A DNA stretch of 64,000 bases, taken from contig NZ_LGDW01000303.1 in NCBI RefSeq assembly GCF_001280005.1, forward strand, positions 1 to 64,000, in the 5' to 3' direction. The notes under the pieces are model-generated. The model was not told the DNA's origin. It ran no database searches and was given only the letters and a program-made list of their open reading frames with translations. Shown one piece after another: positions 44,368 to 52,405 of this stretch (positions are counted from its first letter, which is position 1; each line of letters begins with the position of its first letter). Made by a program: the position numbers and the translations under genes. This DNA is from Streptomyces sp. NRRL WC-3618 (lineage in GTDB: Bacteria > Actinomycetota > Actinomycetes > Streptomycetales > Streptomycetaceae).

Positions 44368-46470
44368 GTGTCCGACGAGCAGAACGGGCTCTTCGCATCG
44401 GTCGATGCCCTGCTGGAACAGGCGGCGGCACCGGATGCCCTGCCGGTCCCCGCCGAACGCAAACGGCTGCGCGAGGCCGCGGGCCTGAGCCAGGACCAGG
44501 TCGCGAAGGCGCTGGATGTGCGACGCGAGACGGTGACCGGCTGGGAGGCGGGACGCACCGAGCCACGCCCTCCCGCGCGGGCCGCCTACATCCGTCTTCT
44601 CGACGGCCTCGCTGCCCGCTTCCCCGCCCCCGAGTCGCCCTCCGACTCGGCGCTAGGACCTCGTACCGGCCCATCCGTCAGCTCGCAGCCGCATGCGCCC
44701 ACATCGCCCGTCCTGCCCGCGGCAAGCCCGGCGGCCCCGGTCCGGGCGGTGAGCGCGCGCCCGCCGGTGGCCAGGAAGACAGCGGCCGCGCCTGTCGCGG
44801 ACGCGCGCTTCGCCCACGGGCCGCTCGCCGTCGTGGACGGCGACAGCGCGGCCTACTGCGCGGACGGCCTGGTGCTCGACTGTCCGCTCGCCGACCTTCC
44901 GGCACTGGTCAACTGGGCGCTGGGCGAGGCGAAGCTGGGTGCTGCCCGCCTGCACCGCTCGGGCAAGGACGCCGACCCGCTGATCGTGCTGACCGCCTCC
45001 GCCGTCCAACGCCTGGGCCTGCCGGCCGTGCTGGAGGACCGGCGCGGCCTGCGCCTGCCCGACGACCACCCGGCGCTGAAACAACTCGCCGCAGCACAGT
45101 GGAAGTTGACGAAGCGGGGCTTCGGCCCGTGGGCGCGGGTCTATCGCACGGCCGACGGTGCACGCCGCCAGTGCGTGCAGTTCGCCGTCGTGCCCTGGGG
45201 CGCGCTCGACACCCGCTCCTGGGGCACGGCATACCAGCTGGAGCCGGCCGAACTCGCCCGCTTGCTGTCCAGCTACGCCACCCGCGTGCTCACTCCGTGC
45301 GGCTCCACCGCCGTCACCGGTCTGGAGCTGATGACCGCGCTGCGCCCGCCCACCCGCGCGGTGAAGGACCCCGCCACCGGCAAGTGGGTGTCCGGTCCGA
45401 TGCCCGGCTCGCTGAGTGAACCGGTGGAGTGCGCCCCGCCCGAGGCCCCCGACGGCCATCCGGCCGTCGCCGCCCTGTATCCCCGCTTCCACCAGCGCAC
45501 CCCCGACCAGGTGCTGGACGAAGAGGCCTACCAGTGGGCGAGGCCGCTGACGGACGAGGAATGCATGAAGCCCTACGTCGTCGGCATCGACGTCAACATG
45601 GCCTTCGCCGCGGCCGCCAACCGGCTGACCGTCGGCCTGTCCGCCCCCGTCCACGTCCACCGCCCGGTCTTCGACGCGAGACTGCCCGGCTCCTGGCTGG
45701 TCGACCTCTCCCACATCCGCCTCGACGAGCGACTGCCCAGCCCGTTCACCCCCCACGGCGAGCCGCCCCAGGGCCCGGCCTGGTACGCCACCCCGACCGT
45801 CGCCTACGCCGTCGAGCTCGGCTACTCCGTCGCCCCCCTCGAGGCCTACCTGCGCTACGAACACGGCCCCTACCTGGACGCCTGGTACACCCGGCTACGG
45901 GACGCCTACGTCGCCACGATGGCCGACCTCGGCGTCACCCCGGACATGCCCGAAGAGCAGTTCCTGGCCGCGATGGCCGACTACCAGCAGACCGATCCCG
46001 TCCTTGCCGCGGTGCTCAGCGCCGTCAAGGCCACCGTCAAGGGCGGTATCGGCAAACTGCGCGAGCGGGCCCGCAGCGGCGGCTGGCGGCCGGGCGAGCC
46101 CTGGTCCGCCCTCGCCCGCCCAACCTGGCGCCCCGACATCCGCGCCGCCGTCATCGCCAGCGCCCGCACCAACATGCACCGCAAGATGCTCAAGCTCGCC
46201 ACCCACGTCGGCCTGTACCCGGTCGCGATCCTCTCCGACTGTGCCGTCTACGCCTCCGATGGCCCCAGCCCCCTCGACTTCCTGCCCTACCAGGACGGCA
46301 AGCCGCTGCCCGGAGGCTTCCGGCTCGGCGTCTCACCCGGGATGGTCAAGCACGAGGGCACCCAGAGCGTGCTGTGGGCCGAGGGCCTGCTCGAGGAATA
46401 CGGCCCGGATGTGAACATCGCCCGGCACATCAAGACCGGCATCGTCTCCGGCCAGGACGAAGGGGAGTAG
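44368..46470 (+). CDS. tap: Telomere-associated protein Tap
   Basis: A 700-residue homologue of Streptomyces Tap. An N-terminal helix-turn-helix (RLREAAGLSQDQVAKALDVR) is followed by a Pro/Ala-rich linker, then a large domain with YVVGIDVNMAFAAAANRL, SWLVDLSHI, GGIGKLRERA and LGVSPGMVKHEGTQ, as in known Tap proteins. Tap binds the single-stranded 3' telomere overhang and recruits the terminal protein Tpg to it. GTG 44368 is preceded by GGAGG at 8 bases. tpg follows 6 bases later, the canonical operon. It looks intact. Confidence 0.92.
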   Translation: MSDEQNGLFASVDALLEQAAAPDALPVPAERKRLREAAGLSQDQVAKALDVRRETVTGWEAGRTEPRPPARAAYIRLLDGLAARFPAPESPSDSALGPRTGPSVSSQPHAPTSPVLPAASPAAPVRAVSARPPVARKTAAAPVADARFAHGPLAVVDGDSAAYCADGLVLDCPLADLPALVNWALGEAKLGAARLHRSGKDADPLIVLTASAVQRLGLPAVLEDRRGLRLPDDHPALKQLAAAQWKLTKRGFGPWARVYRTADGARRQCVQFAVVPWGALDTRSWGTAYQLEPAELARLLSSYATRVLTPCGSTAVTGLELMTALRPPTRAVKDPATGKWVSGPMPGSLSEPVECAPPEAPDGHPAVAALYPRFHQRTPDQVLDEEAYQWARPLTDEECMKPYVVGIDVNMAFAAAANRLTVGLSAPVHVHRPVFDARLPGSWLVDLSHIRLDERLPSPFTPHGEPPQGPAWYATPTVAYAVELGYSVAPLEAYLRYEHGPYLDAWYTRLRDAYVATMADLGVTPDMPEEQFLAAMADYQQTDPVLAAVLSAVKATVKGGIGKLRERARSGGWRPGEPWSALARPTWRPDIRAAVIASARTNMHRKMLKLATHVGLYPVAILSDCAVYASDGPSPLDFLPYQDGKPLPGGFRLGVSPGMVKHEGTQSVLWAEGLLEEYGPDVNIARHIKTGIVSGQDEGE

Positions 46471-46476
46471 GCACTG

Positions 46477-47031
46477 ATGGGCATCCTCGCCGACAGCCTC
46501 GACAAGGCCGACGCCGCGCACTTCACCCGCCCCCTGCCGAAGTCGGCCCAGAAGCAGATGCAGTACCTGGTCAAGCAGACCAAGGGCACCCAGGCCGCAG
46601 CCGACCTGCTCGGCGTCACCCAGCGCACCGTCGAGCGCTACCTCACCGGACAGTTCAAGCAGCCCCGCCGCGACCTCGCGGAACGGCTCGCCGACGAGGT
46701 CCGCAAACGGTGGCAGCCCCGGGTGCGCGAGAGGGCAAAAAAGCAGGCCGCCACGACCGGCGGCATCGTCATCGACACCCGGGCACGCTTCGGGTTCACC
46801 GCAGCCCCAGGCACCACCGACGACCCGCGGCTGCGGCCCATCACTCAAGGCCTGCCGCCCGCCTACGCCGCACGGCTCTTCGACGCTCACGCCGCCGGAG
46901 CCGCCGAGCAACAGCTCCAGGAAATCGTGGCCGAAGGACTCCAGGAGATCTACTTCAAGGACCGTGGACGGCGCGCACACGGCCTGCTGGTGGACTTCAC
47001 CGACATCGACTACCTCGACGTCGACTACTGA
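46477..47031 (+). CDS. tpg: Terminal protein Tpg
   Basis: A 184-residue protein, the standard Tpg length. The N-terminal half has the reverse-transcriptase-like/HTH region (AAADLLGVTQRTVERYLTGQ). The middle has TTGGIVIDTRARFGFTA, PGTTDDPRLR and LPPAYAARLFDAHAAG, and the end has GLQEIYFKDRGRRA. Tpg is joined covalently to the 5' ends of linear Streptomyces replicons and primes the gap left by replication. Thr114, reported as the priming residue in the family, is present in PGTTDD. The ribosome binding site AAGGGGAG precedes the ATG. Confidence 0.95.
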   Translation: MGILADSLDKADAAHFTRPLPKSAQKQMQYLVKQTKGTQAAADLLGVTQRTVERYLTGQFKQPRRDLAERLADEVRKRWQPRVRERAKKQAATTGGIVIDTRARFGFTAAPGTTDDPRLRPITQGLPPAYAARLFDAHAAGAAEQQLQEIVAEGLQEIYFKDRGRRAHGLLVDFTDIDYLDVDY

Positions 47032-47083
47032 ACGGGGCGGTGCTCCTTCCGCGCGCTCCGGCATCTTGAGTCAAAGCGCGATG

Positions 47084-47622
47084 GTTGTCACATAGGCAGG
47101 CTTGTTGTCACCTTCGAGGTTGGGCGCCGGAGTCGGGGGTGTCGGCCGGCTCCATGGTGGTGGGTCGGCGTCCGCCGCAGCAGGCCACCACTGCTGTCGC
47201 CGTGGAGTTCAGGAAGATCGTGAACCAGGATGATCTGTCCACCGCGTCGATGGATCCGGTACGAAGCGGCTCTTCCCCGGCTCGCCGAAGGATGTCGATA
47301 CTGTCGGCCAGGCCATCGATCGTGTGGCCACGCTTCAAGGAGTGGTGCATTCGCCCCCGGAAGACGCCCGCGTGCCGGTTGGCCGGGACCAGGCCGTCCC
47401 AGACGACGAAGTCAGCCCCGGCGATCAAAGCGTCGCGTGCAGGCCCGCATGCCGGAGTCTGTTCGCGGAGCATGGCGATGAGGTCGTCGCGAGTCACACT
47501 GCGCGCCGGCGACTGGAAGACCAGTGATCGGCTATGTGAGACAACTCCAGCGCCTCTCTGGTGACAGTCCGACTGCTTCAACCTGGTTCCTTCGCAGGCT
47601 ATCCGGTGCCGTCGGTGACAAC
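47084..47622. repeat. Nested inverted-repeat motifs flanking a small gene
   Basis: GTTGTCACATAGGC (47084-47097) faces GTTGTCTCACATAGCC on the minus strand (47531-47546). GTTGTCACC (47104-47112) faces GTTGTCACC on the minus strand (47614-47622). The two left copies are 20 bases apart. The set brackets the 129-residue gene and may mark a small mobile or regulatory cassette. Confidence 0.45.
47108..47497 (-). CDS. Hypothetical protein downstream of tpg
   Basis: A 129-residue protein (GTG start) with ALIAGADFVVWDGLVPANRH and GVFRGRMHHSLKRGHTIDGL, then FTIFLNSTATAVVACCGGRR. No function is recognised; the composition and codon use are coding-like. The frame extends upstream past an imperfect inverted repeat, so a longer start is possible. 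It converges on tpg and is bracketed by GTTGTCAC-type motifs. Confidence 0.55.
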   Translation of the reverse strand: MTRDDLIAMLREQTPACGPARDALIAGADFVVWDGLVPANRHAGVFRGRMHHSLKRGHTIDGLADSIDILRRAGEEPLRTGSIDAVDRSSWFTIFLNSTATAVVACCGGRRPTTMEPADTPDSGAQPRR

Positions 47623-47702
47623 CACCGAGCCTCGGCACACATCTGCGCCTGAGTGCTCGAGCAACTGGGCGTGATAGACGGCCGGTACGCCCCGCTACCG
47701 GT

Positions 47703-49271
47703 TCAGGCGAGTTCCTCCCCGTACCGGGCGAGCAGCGCGCGGAGTGCGTTGGCCCTGGCGTCGTCGCGCCCCTGGAGACGGTTTTTCTGGTTGCGCTTCC
47801 ACCGGGCGAGCGTCCTCTCCTGCTCGCTGCCGAGGGGCAGGCTCGGCCGCAGCTGGCCGTGTGCTGTGCCGAAGTCCGTGAGCTGCCGGAACATCGCCTC
47901 CCACTGATCGCCCCGCTGGTCCCATGTCCATCCCGCCAGCGCCTCCAGATCGACCTTCTGCGAGTCCAAGAGCCTGCCACGGTTGGTGCGCCAGGAATTC
48001 AGCCAGATCCCGATGAGGTGGCCGTTCCACTCTTCGCGTTGCTTGATGGATGCGACGGACCGACCGGTGGTGGTGACGAACTGCTGCATCAGCTGAACCT
48101 TCGCCGTATGGCTGTCACCGAAGGGGGCCCAGGACCAGCCGGGTATCTCCTCCAGGGCCTTGAGCTGGTCGTCCGGCAGGTCGCGGCCGTGCGCGACCAG
48201 GTCTTCGCGTCGGCTGCGGAGGTTATTCGCCCACACGGTGGCCTCGCGGCCCGGCATCGCCTTCTCGCGCTCGTCCGGATCCGTGGCCTCGGCACGCCGA
48301 AGGTAGGCACGGTACCGGGACCAGAAGCCGGCTTCGTGCGCGGTGCCGCTGGACCAGGTGGGGATGGCGGCCAGCCGCTCGACCCGATCCGGCCGCAGGC
48401 GTCCCTGGCGCTGCAACCCCCTCTGCTTGCGGCTCCATCTGCCCAGACTCCGGCCGTCGACAGCCACATCATCGGTGGGGTAGCAGTTGCCGGCATCGGC
48501 GGCATAGGCCACCAGGGCCTCGAACATGGAGTCCCAGGCATCGTTGTGCGCCGTGTACTCGATCTTCAGCGCCTGCTCGCCGATACGTTCGCGGATCCAT
48601 TCACGCGCCGTCGCGGCACCTTGCGGAGCGGCAAGGGCCCGGTAGCGCTCGGCTGCACCAGCATCGACCAGGCCGAGCTGCGCCAGGTGGTCCAGGACGT
48701 CGGCCGCGGCCTCCTCGGGCTCGGCGACGAAGCCGACCACGACGTCATAGGCGCTGTCGAGGAGGCTGAGGGGGTCCTCACGGATACGCACCACGGTCCA
48801 GCCGGCGGAGCGCAGCCGCTGGGACTTCATGCTGTCCTTGCGCCGTGAGTCGGCGGTCCCGTGGAAGTAGGAGCCGTCGAACTCCAGGACGAGACGCAGG
48901 CTGTCGGCCTCGATGACCATGTCGACATGCTCGACGCGGGTGGTACGTATGGCGCCACGGCTGGGGTCGATGGGAAGGACAGTGCTGAGTTCCGCCTTCA
49001 GGCGCAGCTCCTGCGCGGACGTTTTGACCAGGCGGCAGTCCGGGCAGCCAGTGCCATAGCGCTTGCGGAAGCCTCCCGTACGGTTGCCCACGACGGCTTC
49101 CCACCCGTCGTGATCGTCAGGGAAGTCCGGGCAGCGCCACCAGACCTTCCGGCTGGCTCCTACCGTGAGTTCATCCGCCGTGATTCCCGACTTCTCGGCG
49201 TCCAGCGTTGCGGCCAAGTCCGGCTTCACCGTCGACAACCGGTTCTGGTCCGTGATCTGCACGCTGGCCAA
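47703..49271 (-). CDS. Zinc-ribbon, Vsr-like nuclease and helicase-associated domain protein
   Basis: A 522-residue mosaic protein. Residues ~10-85 have a treble-clef zinc ribbon (VWWRCPDFPDDHDGWEA, then GTGCPDCRLVK). Residues ~100-180 fit a Vsr-like endonuclease fold: VDMVIEADSLRLVLEFDGSY, FHG, and the helix-strand MKSQRLRSAGWTVVRIREDP. The C-terminal half holds helicase-associated repeats (SLGRWSRKQRGL, LIGIWLNSWRTNRG, LARWKRNQKN). It may be a DNA-repair or invasion nuclease, or a homing-type protein. It is similar in its tail to the two helicases of the window, suggesting a shared DNA-end substrate. Confidence 0.7.
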   Translation of the reverse strand: MASVQITDQNRLSTVKPDLAATLDAEKSGITADELTVGASRKVWWRCPDFPDDHDGWEAVVGNRTGGFRKRYGTGCPDCRLVKTSAQELRLKAELSTVLPIDPSRGAIRTTRVEHVDMVIEADSLRLVLEFDGSYFHGTADSRRKDSMKSQRLRSAGWTVVRIREDPLSLLDSAYDVVVGFVAEPEEAAADVLDHLAQLGLVDAGAAERYRALAAPQGAATAREWIRERIGEQALKIEYTAHNDAWDSMFEALVAYAADAGNCYPTDDVAVDGRSLGRWSRKQRGLQRQGRLRPDRVERLAAIPTWSSGTAHEAGFWSRYRAYLRRAEATDPDEREKAMPGREATVWANNLRSRREDLVAHGRDLPDDQLKALEEIPGWSWAPFGDSHTAKVQLMQQFVTTTGRSVASIKQREEWNGHLIGIWLNSWRTNRGRLLDSQKVDLEALAGWTWDQRGDQWEAMFRQLTDFGTAHGQLRPSLPLGSEQERTLARWKRNQKNRLQGRDDARANALRALLARYGEELA

Positions 49272-49385
49272 CGCCCTTTGCCCCTCCGCACGAGCGGTCT
49301 CTTTGCGGGCCGCACCACGGCCACCATAGGTGCTGCCCCTGACGAGGGGCGGCGCGATCTTCCTGGCCTCTGCCCGGAGCCGGCC

Positions 49386-50450
49386 TCAACACCGCGGTGC
49401 CTGGTGGCGGCGGGGCCGTACTGCAGGGCGGGCTCGTGCACGGGGCTGGGGCAGTTGCCAAAGCACCTCGTCGTTCTCCCGGTTGTGGTGCCAGGCTCCC
49501 AGTGTGCGGGTGGTCACCAGCCGGTCGAGAAGCTCTCCGGTCTGCTGCGGGTTGTGCCCGCACAGGCGGGCGAGGACGTCCATATCGGCGCTGTGTTCGG
49601 CATCGACGGACATGTGTGCGGCCAGCACCAGAGCGGTCAGCCGCAGGGCGGGCGGCGCGGCCGGCAAGGCCAACGGGGCGGGGCGCAGCGCCCAGTGGGC
49701 GGCGCGGCAGCGGGCACGGCGACCGGGCGCCTGGTCCAGGACCGCGGCATCGAGCAGCCGCACCTGCACGGGTACCGACCTGACGGCCGGCGGCTCCAGC
49801 CAGCCGGCGTGGGCCAGCTCCTGCCACAGCTCCCGGTGCCCGCCCAGGCGCATGCCGCGCAGCAGACCCGTCGGCAGCCGGACATGGCCGCGGCTGTTGG
49901 TGCGAAGGGCGCACTGCAGGCCCAGCAGCCGGGCGGCGGGGGAGGTGAACCGGGGCAGCGCGGCGCCGAGGTAGGTGAGCATCTCCCGCACCCGCAGCCG
50001 CTGGTCGGACTCCACCCGGAGCCCGACCAGCGGCTGCGGCGGCGCGCAGGCAGAGGGAAGCGGCCGGGGAGAGTTGACCAGCGTGTCCGGCACCACGGCG
50101 GTATGGCTGGTCGCCGCCGCGCAGGCCGCGCAGGTGTCGGCCAGTCGCCAGGTGCGGCCGCTGCGGTCGCGGGTGAGGGCCAGTAGCACCGGACCGCCGC
50201 ACCCCCGGCGACGCGGATGCCACAAACAGCCCTGCACCCGGCACTGGCAGCTACGCAGATACGCCGGCAGTGCGTCGGCGCGGGCATGGCAGGCCAGATG
50301 TGCCAGGGCGGCGGACCGCGCGGAGGAGGCCGTAAGGGGAGAGGTGTGGGCGGTGCAGGAGGGGCAGACGAGGGTGGGGCCGCCCGCCCGCGGACGCAGC
50401 TCCACTGTCCAGATGCGCCGCACTGCGGCATGCGCGCCACCGAGCCTCAT
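49386..50450 (-). CDS. Hypothetical Cys-rich protein, divergent from XRE regulator
   Basis: A 354-residue protein. The first ~130 residues hold several Cys pairs (CPSCTAHT, CQCRVQGCLWH, CAACAAAT), as in a zinc-binding domain. The rest is helical (VREMLTYLGAAL, LLRGMRLGGHRELWQEL), perhaps with a winged helix near LARLCGHNPQQTGELLDRLV. ATG 50450 has GGAGGA 12 bases upstream. It shares its promoter region and twin operators with the XRE gene. Confidence 0.6.
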   Translation of the reverse strand: MRLGGAHAAVRRIWTVELRPRAGGPTLVCPSCTAHTSPLTASSARSAALAHLACHARADALPAYLRSCQCRVQGCLWHPRRRGCGGPVLLALTRDRSGRTWRLADTCAACAAATSHTAVVPDTLVNSPRPLPSACAPPQPLVGLRVESDQRLRVREMLTYLGAALPRFTSPAARLLGLQCALRTNSRGHVRLPTGLLRGMRLGGHRELWQELAHAGWLEPPAVRSVPVQVRLLDAAVLDQAPGRRARCRAAHWALRPAPLALPAAPPALRLTALVLAAHMSVDAEHSADMDVLARLCGHNPQQTGELLDRLVTTRTLGAWHHNRENDEVLWQLPQPRARARPAVRPRRHQAPRC

Positions 50451-50525
50451 GGGCTGGTCGTCCTCCTGTCCGTTCGCGCCGTGGCGGGGGCTCACCGTGA
50501 CAGGCCCCCGAGACGGACGCACCGT

Positions 50526-50595
50526 AGTGCAGTTTCCCGCACTGCGAAGCTCGCCTTCACCCGCTCCGCCCGGCGAAAGTGCAGAAACCCGCACT
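50526..50595. promoter_or_regulatory. Twin 18-bp operators in a divergent promoter
   Basis: AGTGCAGTTTCCCGCACT (50526-50543) and AGTGCAGAAACCCGCACT (50578-50595) differ at three positions and have AGTGC/GCACT dyad symmetry. Their starts are 52 bases apart, about five helical turns. They lie between the minus gene at 50450 and the XRE gene at 50630 and are the likely binding sites of that regulator. Confidence 0.75.
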
Positions 50596-50629
50596 GACGG
50601 GGCAGGGGTCTGCACCGTCGGATGGTGGG

Positions 50630-50893
50630 GTGACGATCTTGCCGCCCGCCCCCGACCTCACTGCGCTGCGCGTTGTGCTCGCGCGCCTGCGGGCCGAGCG
50701 CGGCTGGACCTTCGACGAACTCGCCGACCACAGCGGTCTGGCCCGGCGCACCCTCATCGACCTCGAACACGGCCGCACCACCGGCAGTGTTACCACCTGG
50801 CACGCCCTCGCCCACACCTTCGATGTGCCCATCGAGCACTTCCTGGGCGCCCTGTGCGAGCACCACACTCCGCCCGGCACAGCCCGTTCCTGA
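50630..50893 (+). CDS. XRE-family regulator
   Basis: An 87-residue single-domain helix-turn-helix protein: LRAERGWTFDELADHSGLAR (helices 1-2), RTLIDLEHGRTTGSVTTWHA (recognition helix and helix 4), and FDVPIEHFLGAL. GTG 50630 is preferred; the frame upstream crosses the operator. It probably represses both its own gene and the divergent Cys-rich gene through the twin operators. Confidence 0.8.
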   Translation: MTILPPAPDLTALRVVLARLRAERGWTFDELADHSGLARRTLIDLEHGRTTGSVTTWHALAHTFDVPIEHFLGALCEHHTPPGTARS

Positions 50894-51062
50894 ACCCTCA
50901 CTTCGCCCCGGCGTGCACCACGTCATGAATCACCCGATCAGGCATCAGGCATAGAACAAGCATCCGCAATGACGCTCATGTGTGCGGGATTGTTGGGCTG
51001 GCCGTGGGAAATCCCTCCGACACGTTGCTCGCGCCTGCGTGTCGCCTGGCACGGTCCCTGCC

Positions 51063-51926
51063 ATGTGCCCCACTCCCGCCCCTGCCGGCCGACACTGGGA
51101 CGGCAGCCCCCGCGTCACCCACCGCCCCCGCCCCCTGCGGGTGACCGCCACCAGCCCCAGCCGCCTGCTGCGCGCAGGCCAACACGGCCGCTGCCGCCAC
51201 TGCGGCAACCGCATCGACCTCTACCCGCGCACCGACCAGCGGCCCATCGCCCTGCACCCCACCGAACTGACCGCCGCCCACGTCCCCGAATCCTGCCGCT
51301 GGCACCTGAGCGGCGGCATCGCCCACCCGCACGGCGACGGCAGCGCCTGGTGCCGCATCCCGCACGCCGTGCTCTGCCCGCGCCGCACCCCCACCTGCCG
51401 ACCCAGCCCCTGCCTCGAGGCGCTCCGCCGCCAACTCGCCGTCCGTACCCGCCGCCTGACCGACACCGGCGCCTTCACCCCTGCCCTGCCCTCAAGCGGC
51501 GGCGCACCGGCCGCCGACGCCGACGGACCTGACCACCCCGTCGTGCAGATGCTGCTGTGCCGCTACCTTGCCGAGCGCCCCGTCGAGGGCCTGCGCTGCG
51601 TGGCCCAGACCCGCCACCGTCACCACTGCGCCAACCCGGTCCTTGCCACCACCAGCCCGGCCGGGACCTGGAGACTGCTGCCCACCGGCCCCCAGCGAGG
51701 TCAACTCGCCCTGCCCGACACCCTGATGGCCGTCTACGACCTGGGCCACCTCCCCTACAGCGAGCAACTGCGCTGGCGCGCGCAGCACTGCCCCGCACAT
51801 GCCGCCGCCCCCGGCGTCGCCGACCTCGCCCTGGCCGGATGGCAGCCCTTCGACGCCCTCCTGCACGCGGCGCACATCCACACCCGCCTGCCCCAACCCC
51901 CGGCCCGCCGACACGGCAGGGGATGA
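51063..51926 (+). CDS. DUF6083-like zinc-binding hypothetical protein
   Basis: A 287-residue protein. Residues ~40-110 match the pattern I associate with DUF6083: GRCRHCGNRIDLYP...PIALHPTEL...VPESCRWHLSGGIAHP...AWCRIPHAVLCP. This suggests a zinc ribbon with an extra Cys/His set. The remainder has a further Cys/His set (LRCVAQTRHRHHCANPVL). It is the first of three translationally coupled genes ending in a UvrD helicase. ATG 51063 is chosen by codon bias. Confidence 0.6.
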   Translation: MCPTPAPAGRHWDGSPRVTHRPRPLRVTATSPSRLLRAGQHGRCRHCGNRIDLYPRTDQRPIALHPTELTAAHVPESCRWHLSGGIAHPHGDGSAWCRIPHAVLCPRRTPTCRPSPCLEALRRQLAVRTRRLTDTGAFTPALPSSGGAPAADADGPDHPVVQMLLCRYLAERPVEGLRCVAQTRHRHHCANPVLATTSPAGTWRLLPTGPQRGQLALPDTLMAVYDLGHLPYSEQLRWRAQHCPAHAAAPGVADLALAGWQPFDALLHAAHIHTRLPQPPARRHGRG

Positions 51927-52405
51927 CGATGCCGCATCACGCCCTGGAAATCGTGCTCACCCGCCCCCTGTGCCCGGCAGCCCTGCTCCGCGCCGCCCGC
52001 GTGCTGCCGCTCGCCGCCAACCACGACGCCACCCGTCTGATGGCCCTCGTATCTGCCAAGACCCCCCACCGGGCCGCCCGCCGGCTGCGCCACCGGCTCG
52101 GCGCACGGCTGCCGATCGACGTGATCACCACGCACTACCCGGACGCAGACCACAAGGTGCTGCTCAATGTCGTCTTCCCGCCCGCCGCGCACGCTGTCCT
52201 CACAGCCGATGCCCGCCGCGCGCAGCAGACCCCGGAGCGGTACGTGGAACTGGCCCTGCACCGGGCCCTGGCCGAGCACGCCGACCAGGAGATCGACCGC
52301 CTCGACCACGCGGTGGGCCAGATGCTGGCCCATACCACCCCCGCCTACCTGCTGTCCGCCGTCGGGCACGCGCTCACCCGGCTCCCCGAGAGGCCCACGC
52401 CATGA
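51923..52405 (+). CDS. Hypothetical protein in UvrD operon
   Basis: A 160-residue protein coupled at both ends by ATGA overlaps. Its middle (DVITTHYPDADHKVLLNVVF) and C-terminal helices (TPERYVELALHRALAEHAD) are coding-like, but no family is recognised. Its place between a zinc-binding protein and a helicase suggests a helicase accessory role. Confidence 0.6.
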   Translation: MTMPHHALEIVLTRPLCPAALLRAARVLPLAANHDATRLMALVSAKTPHRAARRLRHRLGARLPIDVITTHYPDADHKVLLNVVFPPAAHAVLTADARRAQQTPERYVELALHRALAEHADQEIDRLDHAVGQMLAHTTPAYLLSAVGHALTRLPERPTP

